Below, in pieces: positions 1 to 8,373 of a stretch of DNA of 64,000 bases. Under the pieces are notes generated by a model. It had not been told where the DNA came from and made no database searches. It saw nothing but the letters and a program-made list of their open reading frames with translations. Position numbers and translations under genes: made by a program. The DNA lies in contig NZ_JASEEQ010000001.1 of the NCBI RefSeq assembly GCF_030019515.1, positions 310,001 through 374,000 on the forward strand, in the 5' to 3' direction. The first letter of the stretch is position 1; each line of letters starts with the position of its first letter. The stretch is from Nocardioides sp. (lineage in GTDB: Bacteria > Actinomycetota > Actinomycetes > Propionibacteriales > Nocardioidaceae).

Positions 1-129
1 GCCGGTCCCTGACGAGTCTCCCCTCCCGCGGGAGCGCGTGACCAGCGTCGGGACGTGGGAGGTCTCGGAGGCGGCGCACCGACCGCTGCTCGGCTGCTCA
101 GCCACGCAGGGTCGGGGCATACTGCCGCC

Positions 130-882
130 ATGGCGCTCCTCGACTCCTGGACCACGGGACAGCACACCGCGGGCGGGGTCACCCACCCGACGTACCGCAA
201 GGGCACCGGGCCCGGGGTGATCGTGATCCACGAGATCCCGGGGCTGACCCCGGAGGTGGTCGGGTTCGGCGAGGACGTCGTCGACGCCGGCTTCACCGTC
301 GTGCTGCCGCACCTGTTCGGCACGCCCGGGGCGCCGATGAGCGTCGGGGCGGTCGCGAAGGTGCTGCCGCGGGTGTGCGTCAGCAAGGAGTTCACCACGA
401 TGGCGACCGGGCGGACCTCGCCGATCGCGCTCTGGCTGCGCGACCTCGCCCGGACCCTGCACGACGAGCTGAGCCGGTCCGGCACGGGTGGGCCCGGCGT
501 CGGCGCCCTCGGCATGTGCTTCACCGGCGGGTTCGCGCTGGCGATGATGGTCGACACCTCCGTGGTCGCGCCCGTCCTCGCCCAGCCCTCGCTCCCGTTC
601 CCGGTCGGCCGGGCGCGGGCCGCCGACCTCAACCTCTCCCCCGCCGACCTCGCGGCCGTGAAGGACCGGGCCGCGGGCGGCTGCGAGGTGCTCGGGCTGC
701 GCTACCGCGGCGACCGGGCCGTCGGCACCCGCTTCGAGACCCTGTCGCGCGAGCTGGGCGACGCGTTCCTGCACGTCGACCTCGACGGCAAGGGCCACTC
801 GACGCTCACCGAGCAGCGCTCGCAGGAGGCCGTCGACCGGGTCATCGCGTTCTTCCGCGAGAAGCTGTCGCCTCCCGCCTGA
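130..882 (+). CDS. dienelactone hydrolase family protein
   Basis: A 250-residue alpha/beta hydrolase of the dienelactone hydrolase family, probably cytoplasmic. The nucleophile elbow GMCFTGG places the catalytic cysteine near residue 130. The family's HE(I)PGL stretch, whose Glu restrains the cysteine, is at about residues 34-38, and a late GKGHS supplies the histidine. The ATG at 130 gives an N-terminus matching the family; an upstream GTG at 55 in the same frame would add 25 low-complexity residues and is less likely. The true substrate is unknown; family members hydrolyse cyclic dienelactones or various esters. It faces the sterol side-chain operon convergently and has no KstR-type site in front, so it need not belong to that pathway. 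Confidence 0.85.
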   Translation: MALLDSWTTGQHTAGGVTHPTYRKGTGPGVIVIHEIPGLTPEVVGFGEDVVDAGFTVVLPHLFGTPGAPMSVGAVAKVLPRVCVSKEFTTMATGRTSPIALWLRDLARTLHDELSRSGTGGPGVGALGMCFTGGFALAMMVDTSVVAPVLAQPSLPFPVGRARAADLNLSPADLAAVKDRAAGGCEVLGLRYRGDRAVGTRFETLSRELGDAFLHVDLDGKGHSTLTEQRSQEAVDRVIAFFREKLSPPA

Positions 883-895
883 GCGTGCGCGCGGG

Positions 896-913
896 GCGGG
901 TCAGCCGACCCGC
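896..913. terminator. possible short hairpin between convergent genes
   Basis: A seven-base-pair GC stem (GCGGGTC / GACCCGC) with a four-base loop lies just after the hydrolase stop. There is no T-run, so it is at best a weak bidirectional terminator. Confidence 0.3.
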
Positions 914-1020
914 AGCACCTGGCGGCGTACGGCGCGGCCGTCCGCCTGGTCGGACCACGCGGCACCTCCTCGAGCGGCAGCAGGCGGTCAGACCCACCGG
1001 CCGTCGGGCGGATCGGGCGG

Positions 1021-2184
1021 TCAGGCGGAGAGGATCAGGCCGCTGGTCGGGACTCCGGTGCCGGCGGTGACGACCAGGTGCTCGACGCCCTCGACCGGGT
1101 TCACCGACGTGCCGCGGACCTGGCGGACCGCCTCGGCGATCCCGTTCATGCCGTGGATGTAGGCCTCGCCCAGCTGGCCGCCGTGGGTGTTGAGCGGGAA
1201 CCGCCCGTCGACCTCGATCGCGCCGTCGGCGATGAACCCCGGCGCCTCGCCGCGCCCGCAGAACCCCAGCTCCTCGAGCTGCATCAGCACGTACGGCGTG
1301 AAGTGGTCGTAGAGGATCCCCATCCGCATGTCGTCCGGGCCGAGGCCGGACTGGCGCCACAGTTCGCGGCCGACCACGCCCATCTCGGGGATGCCGATGT
1401 CGGCGCGGTAGTACGAGGTCATCACGAACTGGTCGGCGCCGCTCCCCTGCGCCGCCGCCGAGATGTACGCCGGTCGCTGCGCCAGGTCGCGGGCCCGCTC
1501 GGCCGAGGTCACGACCAGGGCGACCGCGCCGTCCGACTCCTGGCAGCAGTCCAGCAGGTGCAGCGGGTCGACGATCATCCGCGATGCCTGGTGCTCCTCG
1601 AGCGTGATCGGCCGGCCGTGGAAGAACGCGGCAGGGTTGGTCGCCGCGTGCCGCCGGTCGGCGACGGCGACGCGGCCGAAGTCCTCGGAGGTCGCGCCGT
1701 ACTCGTGCATGTACCGGCGGGCCTGCATCGCGACGGTCGCGGCCGGGGTGCCGAGGCCCATCGGGTAGGTCCAGGCGTTGTCGAGTCCGTTGGTGTTGAC
1801 CTGGGTGGCGGCGGCGACCGAGAACTGGCCGAAGCGCGACTCCGAGCGCTCGTTGAAGCCGCGGTAGCAGACCACGACGTCGGCGACGCCGGTCGCGACC
1901 GCCATCGCGGCCTGCTGGACCGTCGCGCACGCCGCGCCGCCGCCGTAGTTGATCCGGCTGAAGAAGCGCAGCTCGGGGATCCCCAGCTCGCGTGCGACGG
2001 CGATCTCCGAGGAGGTGTCCATGGTGAACGTGGTCAGCCCGTCGACGTCCGCGGCGGTGAGCCCGCAGTCGGCGAGGGCGTGCTGCACGGCCTCCACCGA
2101 GAGCTGGAGCTCTGAGCGGCCGGACTCCTTGGAGAACTCGGTGGCGCCGATGCCCGCGATCGCGGCCTTCCCGGAGAGGGTCAC
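1021..2184 (-). CDS. ltp2: Ltp2-type thiolase-fold aldolase (sterol side chain)
   Basis: A 387-residue thiolase-superfamily protein of the SCP-x/lipid-transfer class. In actinobacterial cholesterol degradation Ltp2 performs the retro-aldol cleavage releasing propionyl-CoA from the 17-hydroxy-3-oxo-pregnene-carboxyl-CoA intermediate, leaving androstenedione, and works in complex with the DUF35 domain of ChsH2. Visible motifs are AIAGIGATEFS at the N-terminus, NYGGGAACA in the nucleophile region and NTHGGQLGEAYIHG near the C-terminus. The GTG start at 2184 overlaps the chsH1 stop by four bases (GTGA), implying translational coupling. It is last of five overlapping genes ordered as in the M. tuberculosis Rv3540c-Rv3544c cluster, which is the main support for the specific name. 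Confidence 0.85.
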   Translation of the reverse strand: MTLSGKAAIAGIGATEFSKESGRSELQLSVEAVQHALADCGLTAADVDGLTTFTMDTSSEIAVARELGIPELRFFSRINYGGGAACATVQQAAMAVATGVADVVVCYRGFNERSESRFGQFSVAAATQVNTNGLDNAWTYPMGLGTPAATVAMQARRYMHEYGATSEDFGRVAVADRRHAATNPAAFFHGRPITLEEHQASRMIVDPLHLLDCCQESDGAVALVVTSAERARDLAQRPAYISAAAQGSGADQFVMTSYYRADIGIPEMGVVGRELWRQSGLGPDDMRMGILYDHFTPYVLMQLEELGFCGRGEAPGFIADGAIEVDGRFPLNTHGGQLGEAYIHGMNGIAEAVRQVRGTSVNPVEGVEHLVVTAGTGVPTSGLILSA

Positions 2185-2576
2185 GGCGCCACCACCCGCA
2201 CCGTGCCGGTCACGTGGTCGCCCAGCGAGACCGAGCCGACGATCGCGATCGTCGCGACGCCGTCCTCGACGCCGGTGACCTCGCCGCGGAACGTGAGCGT
2301 GTCGTAGGGGTACGCCGGGGCGCCGAGGCGGATCGCGATCCCCCTCAGCTCGGTGTCGGGGCCGAGGGAGTCGACGACGTAGCGCTCGACCAGGCCGTTG
2401 CTGGTCAGGATGTTCATGAAGATGTCCTTCGACCCCGCCGCCTGCGCGACGTCCCGGTCGTGGTGGACGTCCTGCCAGTCGCGGGTCGCGATCGCGGTGC
2501 TCACGATCGTGGTCGGGGTCAGCGGGAGCGACCACTCGGGCAGGGCGTCTCCCGCCCTGAGGACAGGTGCGGTCAC
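2181..2576 (-). CDS. chsH1: MaoC-like dehydratase subunit ChsH1
   Basis: A 131-residue single hot-dog MaoC-like protein. ChsH1 partners ChsH2 to hydrate the enoyl-CoA formed by ChsE1-ChsE2 during removal of the three-carbon sterol side chain. The stretch RDWQDVHHDRDVA sits where the hydratase-2 motif lies but departs from the YxxxSGDxNPxH consensus, consistent with a partner subunit. The GTG start at 2576 overlaps the stop of the DUF35 gene (GTGA) and its own stop overlaps ltp2. Function is assigned from gene order as much as sequence; MaoC proteins alone are not specific. Confidence 0.8.
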   Translation of the reverse strand: MTAPVLRAGDALPEWSLPLTPTTIVSTAIATRDWQDVHHDRDVAQAAGSKDIFMNILTSNGLVERYVVDSLGPDTELRGIAIRLGAPAYPYDTLTFRGEVTGVEDGVATIAIVGSVSLGDHVTGTVRVVAP

Positions 2577-2998
2577 GCGCGCCTCCAGATCGGCAGGGTC
2601 AGGTCCTCGTCGACCCGGTTGAAGTCCGCGCGCAGCCGCATCCCGATCCGGATCTCCTCCGGGGCGACGTCGGCGACCTCGCCGACCATCCGCACGCCCT
2701 CGTCGAGGTCGACCAGCGCGATCACGATCGGCAGCTCCTTGCCGGGCACCGGGGGGTGCCGGTGCACGACGTACGAGAACACCGTGCCGGTGCCGGCCGC
2801 GACGACGTGGCCGCGGTCCAGGGCACCGCAGGACGGGCAGGCGGGGCCGGGCGGGAACCGCAGGTCACCGCACGCGTTGCACCGCTGGATGCGCAGCTCG
2901 CCCAGGGCGGTGCCCTCCCAGAAGAACCGCGAGTCGCGCCCGATCATCGGGCGCACGGTCGATGGTCCCGAGGCTGGCTCCGCACGCACCTCAACCAC
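2573..2998 (-). CDS. DUF35 OB-fold zinc-ribbon protein, ChsH2 C-terminal half
   Basis: A 141-residue protein with a zinc ribbon (CNAC at about 40-43 and CPSC at about 54-57) followed by an OB-fold, the typical DUF35 arrangement. Such proteins are partners of thiolases; in the sterol pathway this domain is the C-terminal part of ChsH2 and binds Ltp2. Here it is a separate gene: its GTG start at 2998 lies eight bases inside the end of the MaoC gene in another frame. The zinc cysteines and length are intact, so it looks functional. Either the ChsH2 fusion is genuinely split in this lineage or one frameshift separates the halves. Confidence 0.82.
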   Translation of the reverse strand: MVEVRAEPASGPSTVRPMIGRDSRFFWEGTALGELRIQRCNACGDLRFPPGPACPSCGALDRGHVVAAGTGTVFSYVVHRHPPVPGKELPIVIALVDLDEGVRMVGEVADVAPEEIRIGMRLRADFNRVDEDLTLPIWRRA

Positions 2999-3536
2999 CG
3001 TGCGCCTCCTTCGGGATGAACTTGAGCACCCGGAACAGCATCGTCGCCACGACCTCGCTGGAGCCGTCGGGGTGGTCGACGTACCAGGTGTTGCGCGAGG
3101 TCACGAAGTACCCCTCGCCCATCGCCGTCCGCTTGGGTCCGACCACGGAGTCCAGCGCGCTGGTGACGCGCGGCTGCTCGCCGACCCGCAGGTAGCGCTC
3201 GTAGGTCTGCTCGCAGTTGGTGCCCAGCACCGCGGTGTAGCCCTCGCCGGTGAGGACCTCGGTCATCCGGCTCAGCGGGTCCTCCGGCGGGCGCTTGCGG
3301 CCCAGGCCGGGCATCGTCCACACCTGGGCCATCGACGGCGGCGCCTCGCCGCTGCGGAACCGCTGGTTGTCGTAGCCCATCGCATCCAGCCAGGTGCCGA
3401 TGGTGGCCTGGTTGACGGGGTACGGCGCGATCGACTCCGAGGCCTCGCCGAGCGCCTCGATCCGCTCGGCCTCGGCCATGATCCGCTCGTGGCGGCCGGT
3501 CTCGACCTCCGTGGGCTGACTCATCGGGTGGTTCAT
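2991..3536 (-). CDS. chsH2: MaoC-like dehydratase, ChsH2 N-terminal half
   Basis: A 181-residue protein matching the N-terminal hot-dog (FAS1-type dehydratase) domain of ChsH2, with the stretches YPVNQATIGTWLDAMGY and NCEQTYERYLRVGE. Together with ChsH1 it should form the hydratase adding water across the steroid side-chain enoyl-CoA. The ATG at 3536 overlaps the stop of the dehydrogenase gene (ATGA); a second ATG at 3524 is possible. In M. tuberculosis ChsH2 (Rv3542c) is one polypeptide of roughly 310 residues carrying both MaoC and DUF35 domains, whereas here the 181-residue and 141-residue parts are separate overlapping genes of about the same total length. Confidence 0.8.
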   Translation of the reverse strand: MNHPMSQPTEVETGRHERIMAEAERIEALGEASESIAPYPVNQATIGTWLDAMGYDNQRFRSGEAPPSMAQVWTMPGLGRKRPPEDPLSRMTEVLTGEGYTAVLGTNCEQTYERYLRVGEQPRVTSALDSVVGPKRTAMGEGYFVTSRNTWYVDHPDGSSEVVATMLFRVLKFIPKEAHGG

Positions 3537-5773
3537 CGGGGCACCCGGGGCAGGCCGAGCCCGAACATCGCGATCAGCTCGCGCTGCACCTCCTGCACGC
3601 CGCCGCCGAAGGTCAGCACCAGGTTGCGCTTGGCCTGAGCGTCCAGGTAGCCCATCAGGTAGGCCGTCTCGTCGTCCGAGGGGTCGCCGTACCGGTGCAC
3701 GACGTCGACGAGGTCGGCGGCGAGGTGCTGCACCTCGTCGGCGGCGAACACCTTCGACGAGGAGGCGTCGCCCACCGAGATCTCGCCGACCGCGGCCGCG
3801 CGGGCGACCTCCCAGTTGAGCAGCTCGTTGACGCGGAAGACCGCGGTCACCTCGCCGATCGTGCGGCGCACCTCGGGCCGGTCGATGACACCCGCCTTGG
3901 TCGCCCACTCCGCGACCCGGTCGCGCAGCCCCTCGAGGCGCCCGGCCGGGCCGAGCATGACGCGCTCGTGGTTGAGCTGGGTGGTGATCAGCTTCCAGCC
4001 CTGGTTCTCCTCGCCGACGAGCATGTCCACGGGCACCCGCACGTCGTTGAAGTACGTCGCGTTCACGTGGTGCGAGCCGTCCGCGGTGATGATCGGCGTC
4101 CAGGAGTAGCCGGGGTCGCGGGTGTCGACGATCAGGATCGAGATGCCCTTGTGCTTGGGCGCGTCCGGGTCGGTGCGGCAGGCCAGCCACACGTAGTCGG
4201 CCTGGTGCCCACCGGTGGTCCAGAGCTTCTGGCCGTTGACCACGTAGTGATCGCCGTCGCGCCGGGCGGTGGTCCGCAGCGAGGCCAGGTCGGTGCCGGC
4301 GTCCGGCTCGCTGTAGCCGATCGCGAAGTGCACGTCGCCGGCCAGGATCCGCTTGAGGAACAGGTCCTTCTGCTTCGGGGTGCCGTACCTGATCAGCGTG
4401 GGGCCGACGGTCTGCAGCGTGACCGCCGGCAGGTGCACGTCGGCGCGCTGCGCCTCGTTGGCGAAGATCGTCTGCTCGATCTCGCCGAGCCCGTGGCCGC
4501 CGTACTCCTGCGGCCAGCCGATGCCCATCCAGCCGTCGGCGCCCAGCTGGCGGATCACCCGCTGGTAGGCCTCCCCGTGACGATCGACCCCGATCTCCTC
4601 GTGCTCGTCGCGGCCGGCCAGCCCGGTGAAGTAGTCGCGCAGCCGGGCCTTCAGCGCCCGCTGGTCGGCGCTGAGCTCGAGGTTCTTGGTGGTCGGGTCC
4701 TCGATGACCACGTCCTCGGGCCGGCCGCCGAGCGCGTGCGCGATGTCGGTGACCCAGGAGAAGTAGCGGTGCATCGGGTAGGTGATGTCGACGCCCATGC
4801 CGCCGTGCAGGTGGTGGCAGGTGCGCATCGCGGCGGGTGCCTCGCGGCAGACCCAGTACGCCGCGACCGCGAGGTCATCGGTCACGTCGAGGTCGCGGGC
4901 GACCCGCCAGGCGACGTTCTGCGCCGCCAGGTCGAGGGTCCGCGAGGCGATATAGACGTCGGCGGCCTGCATCGCGACCGCCTGGAACTCCGCCAGCGCG
5001 CGGCCGAACTGGGTGCGTCCCTTGATGTACGACGCGGTCAGGTCGCGGGCCCCGGCCACCACGCCGGCCGCGGTCAGGCACAGGCCCGCCACGGCGAGCC
5101 GGTTCAGGATGCGGGCCGCGTCCGGGCCCTCGAGCAGCTCCGCCGGCGCGCCGTCCAGGACGACCGTGTGCTGGGGGGCGTGCGTCGACGACGGCGACTC
5201 GAGCAGCCGCACGCCCGGGCCGTGCGGGTCGACCAGCGCGACCGCCGGGCGGTCGCCGGCCGTCACGCTCACCAGCAGCCGGGCCGCGCGGTCGGCGTAC
5301 GTGACGCCGATCTTGCGTCCCGTGACGCGGCCCTCGGCGTACGACGTCGCCGGCCGGTCGGGGATGCCGGCGCCGACCTCGCGCAGGGCGGGGGTGAGCA
5401 GCTTCTCGCCCGCCGCCACGCCGGGAAGCAGGACCTGGCGCTGCTCCGCGGAGCCGGCCGCGGCGAGCGTCAGGGCGCCGCAGCACAGCGTCTCCCACAC
5501 CGGCAGCTGGACGGCGCGCACGCCGGTCTCGCGCAGCAGCACGGCGACCTCGGGCAGGCCGAGCCCCTCGCCACCCTGCTCCGCGGGGACCGCGAGCGCG
5601 AGCAGACCCGCGGAGGCGAGTGCCCGCCAGGTCGCGTCGCCCCCCTCGTCGTACAGAGCCTCCCCGGCGCGCTCGAGCGCCTCGATCACCACCGAGCGCA
5701 CGGCCTCCGCAGCCTCCGCAGCCTCGGCGCCCGCCGTGTCGACGTCGGCCCAACCGTCCTGCCCCACGCGCAT
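3533..5773 (-). CDS. chsE1-chsE2: fused acyl-CoA dehydrogenase ChsE1-ChsE2
   Basis: A 746-residue protein made of two complete acyl-CoA dehydrogenase units. Residues 1-350 resemble FadE28 (ChsE1), with SYIKGRTQFGRAL and the glycine-rich HLHGGMGVDITYPMHRY at 321-337. Residues about 355-746 resemble FadE29 (ChsE2), with YSEPDAGTDLASLR near 488-501 and a GGGVQEVQR end. In M. tuberculosis these are separate subunits of an alpha2beta2 enzyme that dehydrogenates the propanoyl-CoA side chain of the steroid nucleus; the summed length matches. The second unit has Gly, not Glu, at the classical catalytic position near its end. It is first in the five-gene operon, and the ATG at 5773 lies 35 bases from a perfect KstR box. 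Confidence 0.88.
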   Translation of the reverse strand: MRVGQDGWADVDTAGAEAAEAAEAVRSVVIEALERAGEALYDEGGDATWRALASAGLLALAVPAEQGGEGLGLPEVAVLLRETGVRAVQLPVWETLCCGALTLAAAGSAEQRQVLLPGVAAGEKLLTPALREVGAGIPDRPATSYAEGRVTGRKIGVTYADRAARLLVSVTAGDRPAVALVDPHGPGVRLLESPSSTHAPQHTVVLDGAPAELLEGPDAARILNRLAVAGLCLTAAGVVAGARDLTASYIKGRTQFGRALAEFQAVAMQAADVYIASRTLDLAAQNVAWRVARDLDVTDDLAVAAYWVCREAPAAMRTCHHLHGGMGVDITYPMHRYFSWVTDIAHALGGRPEDVVIEDPTTKNLELSADQRALKARLRDYFTGLAGRDEHEEIGVDRHGEAYQRVIRQLGADGWMGIGWPQEYGGHGLGEIEQTIFANEAQRADVHLPAVTLQTVGPTLIRYGTPKQKDLFLKRILAGDVHFAIGYSEPDAGTDLASLRTTARRDGDHYVVNGQKLWTTGGHQADYVWLACRTDPDAPKHKGISILIVDTRDPGYSWTPIITADGSHHVNATYFNDVRVPVDMLVGEENQGWKLITTQLNHERVMLGPAGRLEGLRDRVAEWATKAGVIDRPEVRRTIGEVTAVFRVNELLNWEVARAAAVGEISVGDASSSKVFAADEVQHLAADLVDVVHRYGDPSDDETAYLMGYLDAQAKRNLVLTFGGGVQEVQRELIAMFGLGLPRVPR

Positions 5774-5807
5774 CTCCTGCTGGTTCTCGGGTACTGACGA
5801 GCGAAAC

Positions 5808-5821
5808 TGTAACCTGTTCTA
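5808..5821. promoter_or_regulatory. KstR operator between chsE and hydrolase genes
   Basis: TGTAACCTGTTCTA fits the KstR consensus TnnAACnnGTTnnA exactly. It lies between the divergent starts at 5773 and 5855, so it can control the side-chain-cleavage operon and the hydrolase. Confidence 0.85.
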
Positions 5822-5854
5822 CTCTACAGAGGAACGTCTGCGAGAGGCCCGAGG

Positions 5855-6793
5855 GTGAACCCGTTGTCGCCCGGCGCGCTGGTGCGCCGCCGCTACCACG
5901 TCCCGCACGCCCGGATCCCGGCCGGCGAGGTGCTCGAGCTGCCGGGACGGGGGACGACGTACGTCACCGACACGCCCGGACCGAGCCCCGACTCCCCCAC
6001 CGTGCTGCTGCTGCACGCCGTGGGGTGCACCGGGCTGCTGACCTGGTTCCCCTCGATCGAGCCGCTCTCCCGTCGCTACCGGGTCGTGACGCTGGACCAG
6101 CGGTGGCACGGCCGCGGCATCCAGTCCCCGGAGCTCTCCCTCCACGACTGCGCCGACGACGTGGCCGCACTGATCGACGCGCTGGAGCTGCGCGACGTGA
6201 TCGTCGCCGGGTTCTCGATGGGCTCGATCATCGCCCAGCGGGTCTGGCGCCAGCACCCCGACAGGATCGACGGCCTGGTGCTCTGCGCGACCACCGACCG
6301 GTTCCGCTCCACGATCCCCGAGCGGCTCTTCCACCAGGGCCTGGAGATCGCCATGGCCGGGGCCCGCGGGGTCTCCCGGTCCCGGACGGCAGTGCGGGCG
6401 TCCCGGCAGGCCGGCCGCGCGCTCGAGCTGTTCCCCGAGGACATGCACGACTGGGTGCTCGGGGAGTTCCGCTCCACCAGCCCGTGGGCGGTCGGCCAGG
6501 CGGTCGCCGCGCTGGGCCGGCACCACTCGCGGCCCTGGCTGGGCCGGATCGACGTACCGACCGCGGTCGTGGTGACGATGCGCGACAAGGTCCTCCCTCC
6601 GGACAACCAGATCGCGCTCGCGCGGCGGATCCCCGGCGCGACCGTCCACGACATCGACGCGGGCCACGCCTCGTGCGTGCTCGAGTCCGAGCGGTTCGTG
6701 CCCGCCCTGCTCGAGGCGGTCGACACGGTCAACGCCCGGCGCGGGGACGTCCGCCGACTCAGCGGGCGCCGGCGCGCTTCCGGGTCGGCTTGA
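5855..6793 (+). CDS. alpha/beta hydrolase, KstR-regulated candidate
   Basis: A 312-residue alpha/beta hydrolase. The nucleophile elbow GFSMGS, an acid in TMRDKVLPP and a histidine in DAGHASC form a full triad, and LLHAVGC provides the oxyanion-hole region. The GTG start at 5855 lies 34 bases past a perfect KstR box and is preceded by a purine-rich AGGCCCGAGG. A role in hydrolysing a sterol ester or a steroid-pathway thioester is plausible from regulation only; the sequence does not reveal the substrate. Its 3' end overlaps the convergent wax-ester synthase gene by 35 bases. Residues 290-312 form a basic low-complexity tail inside that overlap. Confidence 0.82.
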   Translation: MNPLSPGALVRRRYHVPHARIPAGEVLELPGRGTTYVTDTPGPSPDSPTVLLLHAVGCTGLLTWFPSIEPLSRRYRVVTLDQRWHGRGIQSPELSLHDCADDVAALIDALELRDVIVAGFSMGSIIAQRVWRQHPDRIDGLVLCATTDRFRSTIPERLFHQGLEIAMAGARGVSRSRTAVRASRQAGRALELFPEDMHDWVLGEFRSTSPWAVGQAVAALGRHHSRPWLGRIDVPTAVVVTMRDKVLPPDNQIALARRIPGATVHDIDAGHASCVLESERFVPALLEAVDTVNARRGDVRRLSGRRRASGSA

Positions 6794-8213
6794 CCGGCGT
6801 CGGCGCCTGAGCCTCGACGAGGGCGGCCTTCAGCGCGGCGAGCTCGGCCGGGAAGCGCCGGACCAGGTCATCGACGTCGGGCATCGACTCGCGGCACGCG
6901 ATGATCCCGACGTGGATCCGGCCGTTGTTGGACATCACGGTGATGTTCAGCCCGGCGCCGTGGAAGACCGGGCCGAGCGGGTAGAGCGCCACGATCCCGG
7001 CGCCCATGAAGTACAGCGGCATGGGCGGCCCGGGCACGTTGGAGATCACCAGGTTGTGCACGACCGGGTGCCGCTCGGCCAGCCGCAGGCCGGCGTACGC
7101 GCGCATCGCCAGGCCGAACGTGCGCGGGGCCGCGAACTCCGCCCAGTCCTGGAGCGAGTCGGCGCTGATCGCGGAGTGGTGCTCCTTGGCGAACCGGTTG
7201 CGCTCGGCGAGGTCGTGCAGCCGCTCGAGGGGGTCCTCGGTGTCGGTGCCGAGCTTCGCGAACAGGGCCGAGACCTTGTTGGCGCCGGTGGCGTGGCGGG
7301 ACTGCTCGCGCACGGAGACGGGCACCGTCGCCAGCAGCGAGGTGGCCGGCAGCTCACCGCGGTTGTCGAGGTAGGAGCGCAGGGCGCCCCCGGCCACGGC
7401 GAGCACGACGTCGTTGACCGTCGTGCCGGTGGCGTTCTTGACCTGGCGGACGTCCTCGAGGTCCATGTCGGCCAGCGCGATCGCGCGGTGCCCGGTGATC
7501 GTGCCGTTGAACGACGTCCGCGGGGCCGAGAACGGCGCGGCCATGGCGGTGCCGGCCCGGGCCCGGCCGATCGTCCTCGTCACGAGCTGCACGGACGGCG
7601 TCACCAGGCGTACGGCGTTCAGCGGCCGGGTGAGGTTGCTCAGCACGGCGCGGCCGAGCAGCTCGCCCTGGCCCGGCTCGTGTCCGGCCGAGCTGGGGTC
7701 GCCCGGCGCCATCGGCTCGGCGTCCGGCTCGAGGCTGCACAGGTGGGAGATCAGGTTCGAGCCGGAGACACCGTCGACGGTCGCGTGGTGCATCTTCGAG
7801 AAGACCACCACGGCGTCCTCACCGCTGTCGGGGCGGTAGCCCTCGATCACCCACATCTCCCACAGCGGCCGGGAGCGGTCCAGCGGCAGCCCCGCCAGGT
7901 GGCCGGTGAGCTCGGTGAGCTCGCGGTACCCGCCCGGCGCCGGCAGCGCGAGGCGGTGCACGTGCCGGTCGATGGCGAAGTGCCGGTCCTGCACCCAGAT
8001 CGGGTGGTCGAGGCCGAGCGGCACCTTGCGGACCTTGCGGGTGAACGTCGGGACGTCGCGCACCCCGGCCTCGAGGTGGTCGCGGAGGGTCTCGAAGGAG
8101 TAGCCGCCGGGCATCGTGCTCGGGTCGAGCACGATCACGCCGCACACGTGCATGAGCTGCGCGGGGGTCTCGAGGTAGAGGAAGCTCGCGTCGAGCCCCG
8201 ACAGACGGTCCAT
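6759..8213 (-). CDS. wax ester synthase / diacylglycerol acyltransferase (WS/DGAT)
   Basis: A 484-residue member of the bacterial WS/DGAT family, which esterifies diacylglycerol or fatty alcohols with acyl-CoA to make storage lipid at the membrane. The N-terminus MDRLSGLDASFLYLETP is typical, the catalytic HHATVDG fits HHxxxDG, and NVPGPPMPLYFMGA is the conserved second motif. The ATG at 8213 was chosen because family members begin here; an in-frame ATG at 8270 would add 19 residues. It is divergent from a LipM-like esterase, and homologues of these two types are also neighbours in M. tuberculosis (Rv2284/Rv2285). Triacylglycerol storage and hydrolysis may be paired here. Confidence 0.9.
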   Translation of the reverse strand: MDRLSGLDASFLYLETPAQLMHVCGVIVLDPSTMPGGYSFETLRDHLEAGVRDVPTFTRKVRKVPLGLDHPIWVQDRHFAIDRHVHRLALPAPGGYRELTELTGHLAGLPLDRSRPLWEMWVIEGYRPDSGEDAVVVFSKMHHATVDGVSGSNLISHLCSLEPDAEPMAPGDPSSAGHEPGQGELLGRAVLSNLTRPLNAVRLVTPSVQLVTRTIGRARAGTAMAAPFSAPRTSFNGTITGHRAIALADMDLEDVRQVKNATGTTVNDVVLAVAGGALRSYLDNRGELPATSLLATVPVSVREQSRHATGANKVSALFAKLGTDTEDPLERLHDLAERNRFAKEHHSAISADSLQDWAEFAAPRTFGLAMRAYAGLRLAERHPVVHNLVISNVPGPPMPLYFMGAGIVALYPLGPVFHGAGLNITVMSNNGRIHVGIIACRESMPDVDDLVRRFPAELAALKAALVEAQAPTPVKPTRKRAGAR

Positions 8214-8373
8214 GTGGTGGTTGCTCTCTTCGAGGCGGATGTGGAACGCGTTCGACACTGCTAACGACATACCCACCGTACGGGCGACGTGTGACGGACG
8301 TCTCGTCCACGAACGTCCGGAAGTCGCCCTCGACGCCACCGGGCCCATCCCGAACCCGTTCTACCGTGGTCGC

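Noticed and set aside
2991..3536. MaoC gene considered a broken fragment
   Set aside because: Its fold motifs, coupling to neighbours and total length with the DUF35 gene argue for a functional split rather than decay, although a frameshift cannot be excluded.
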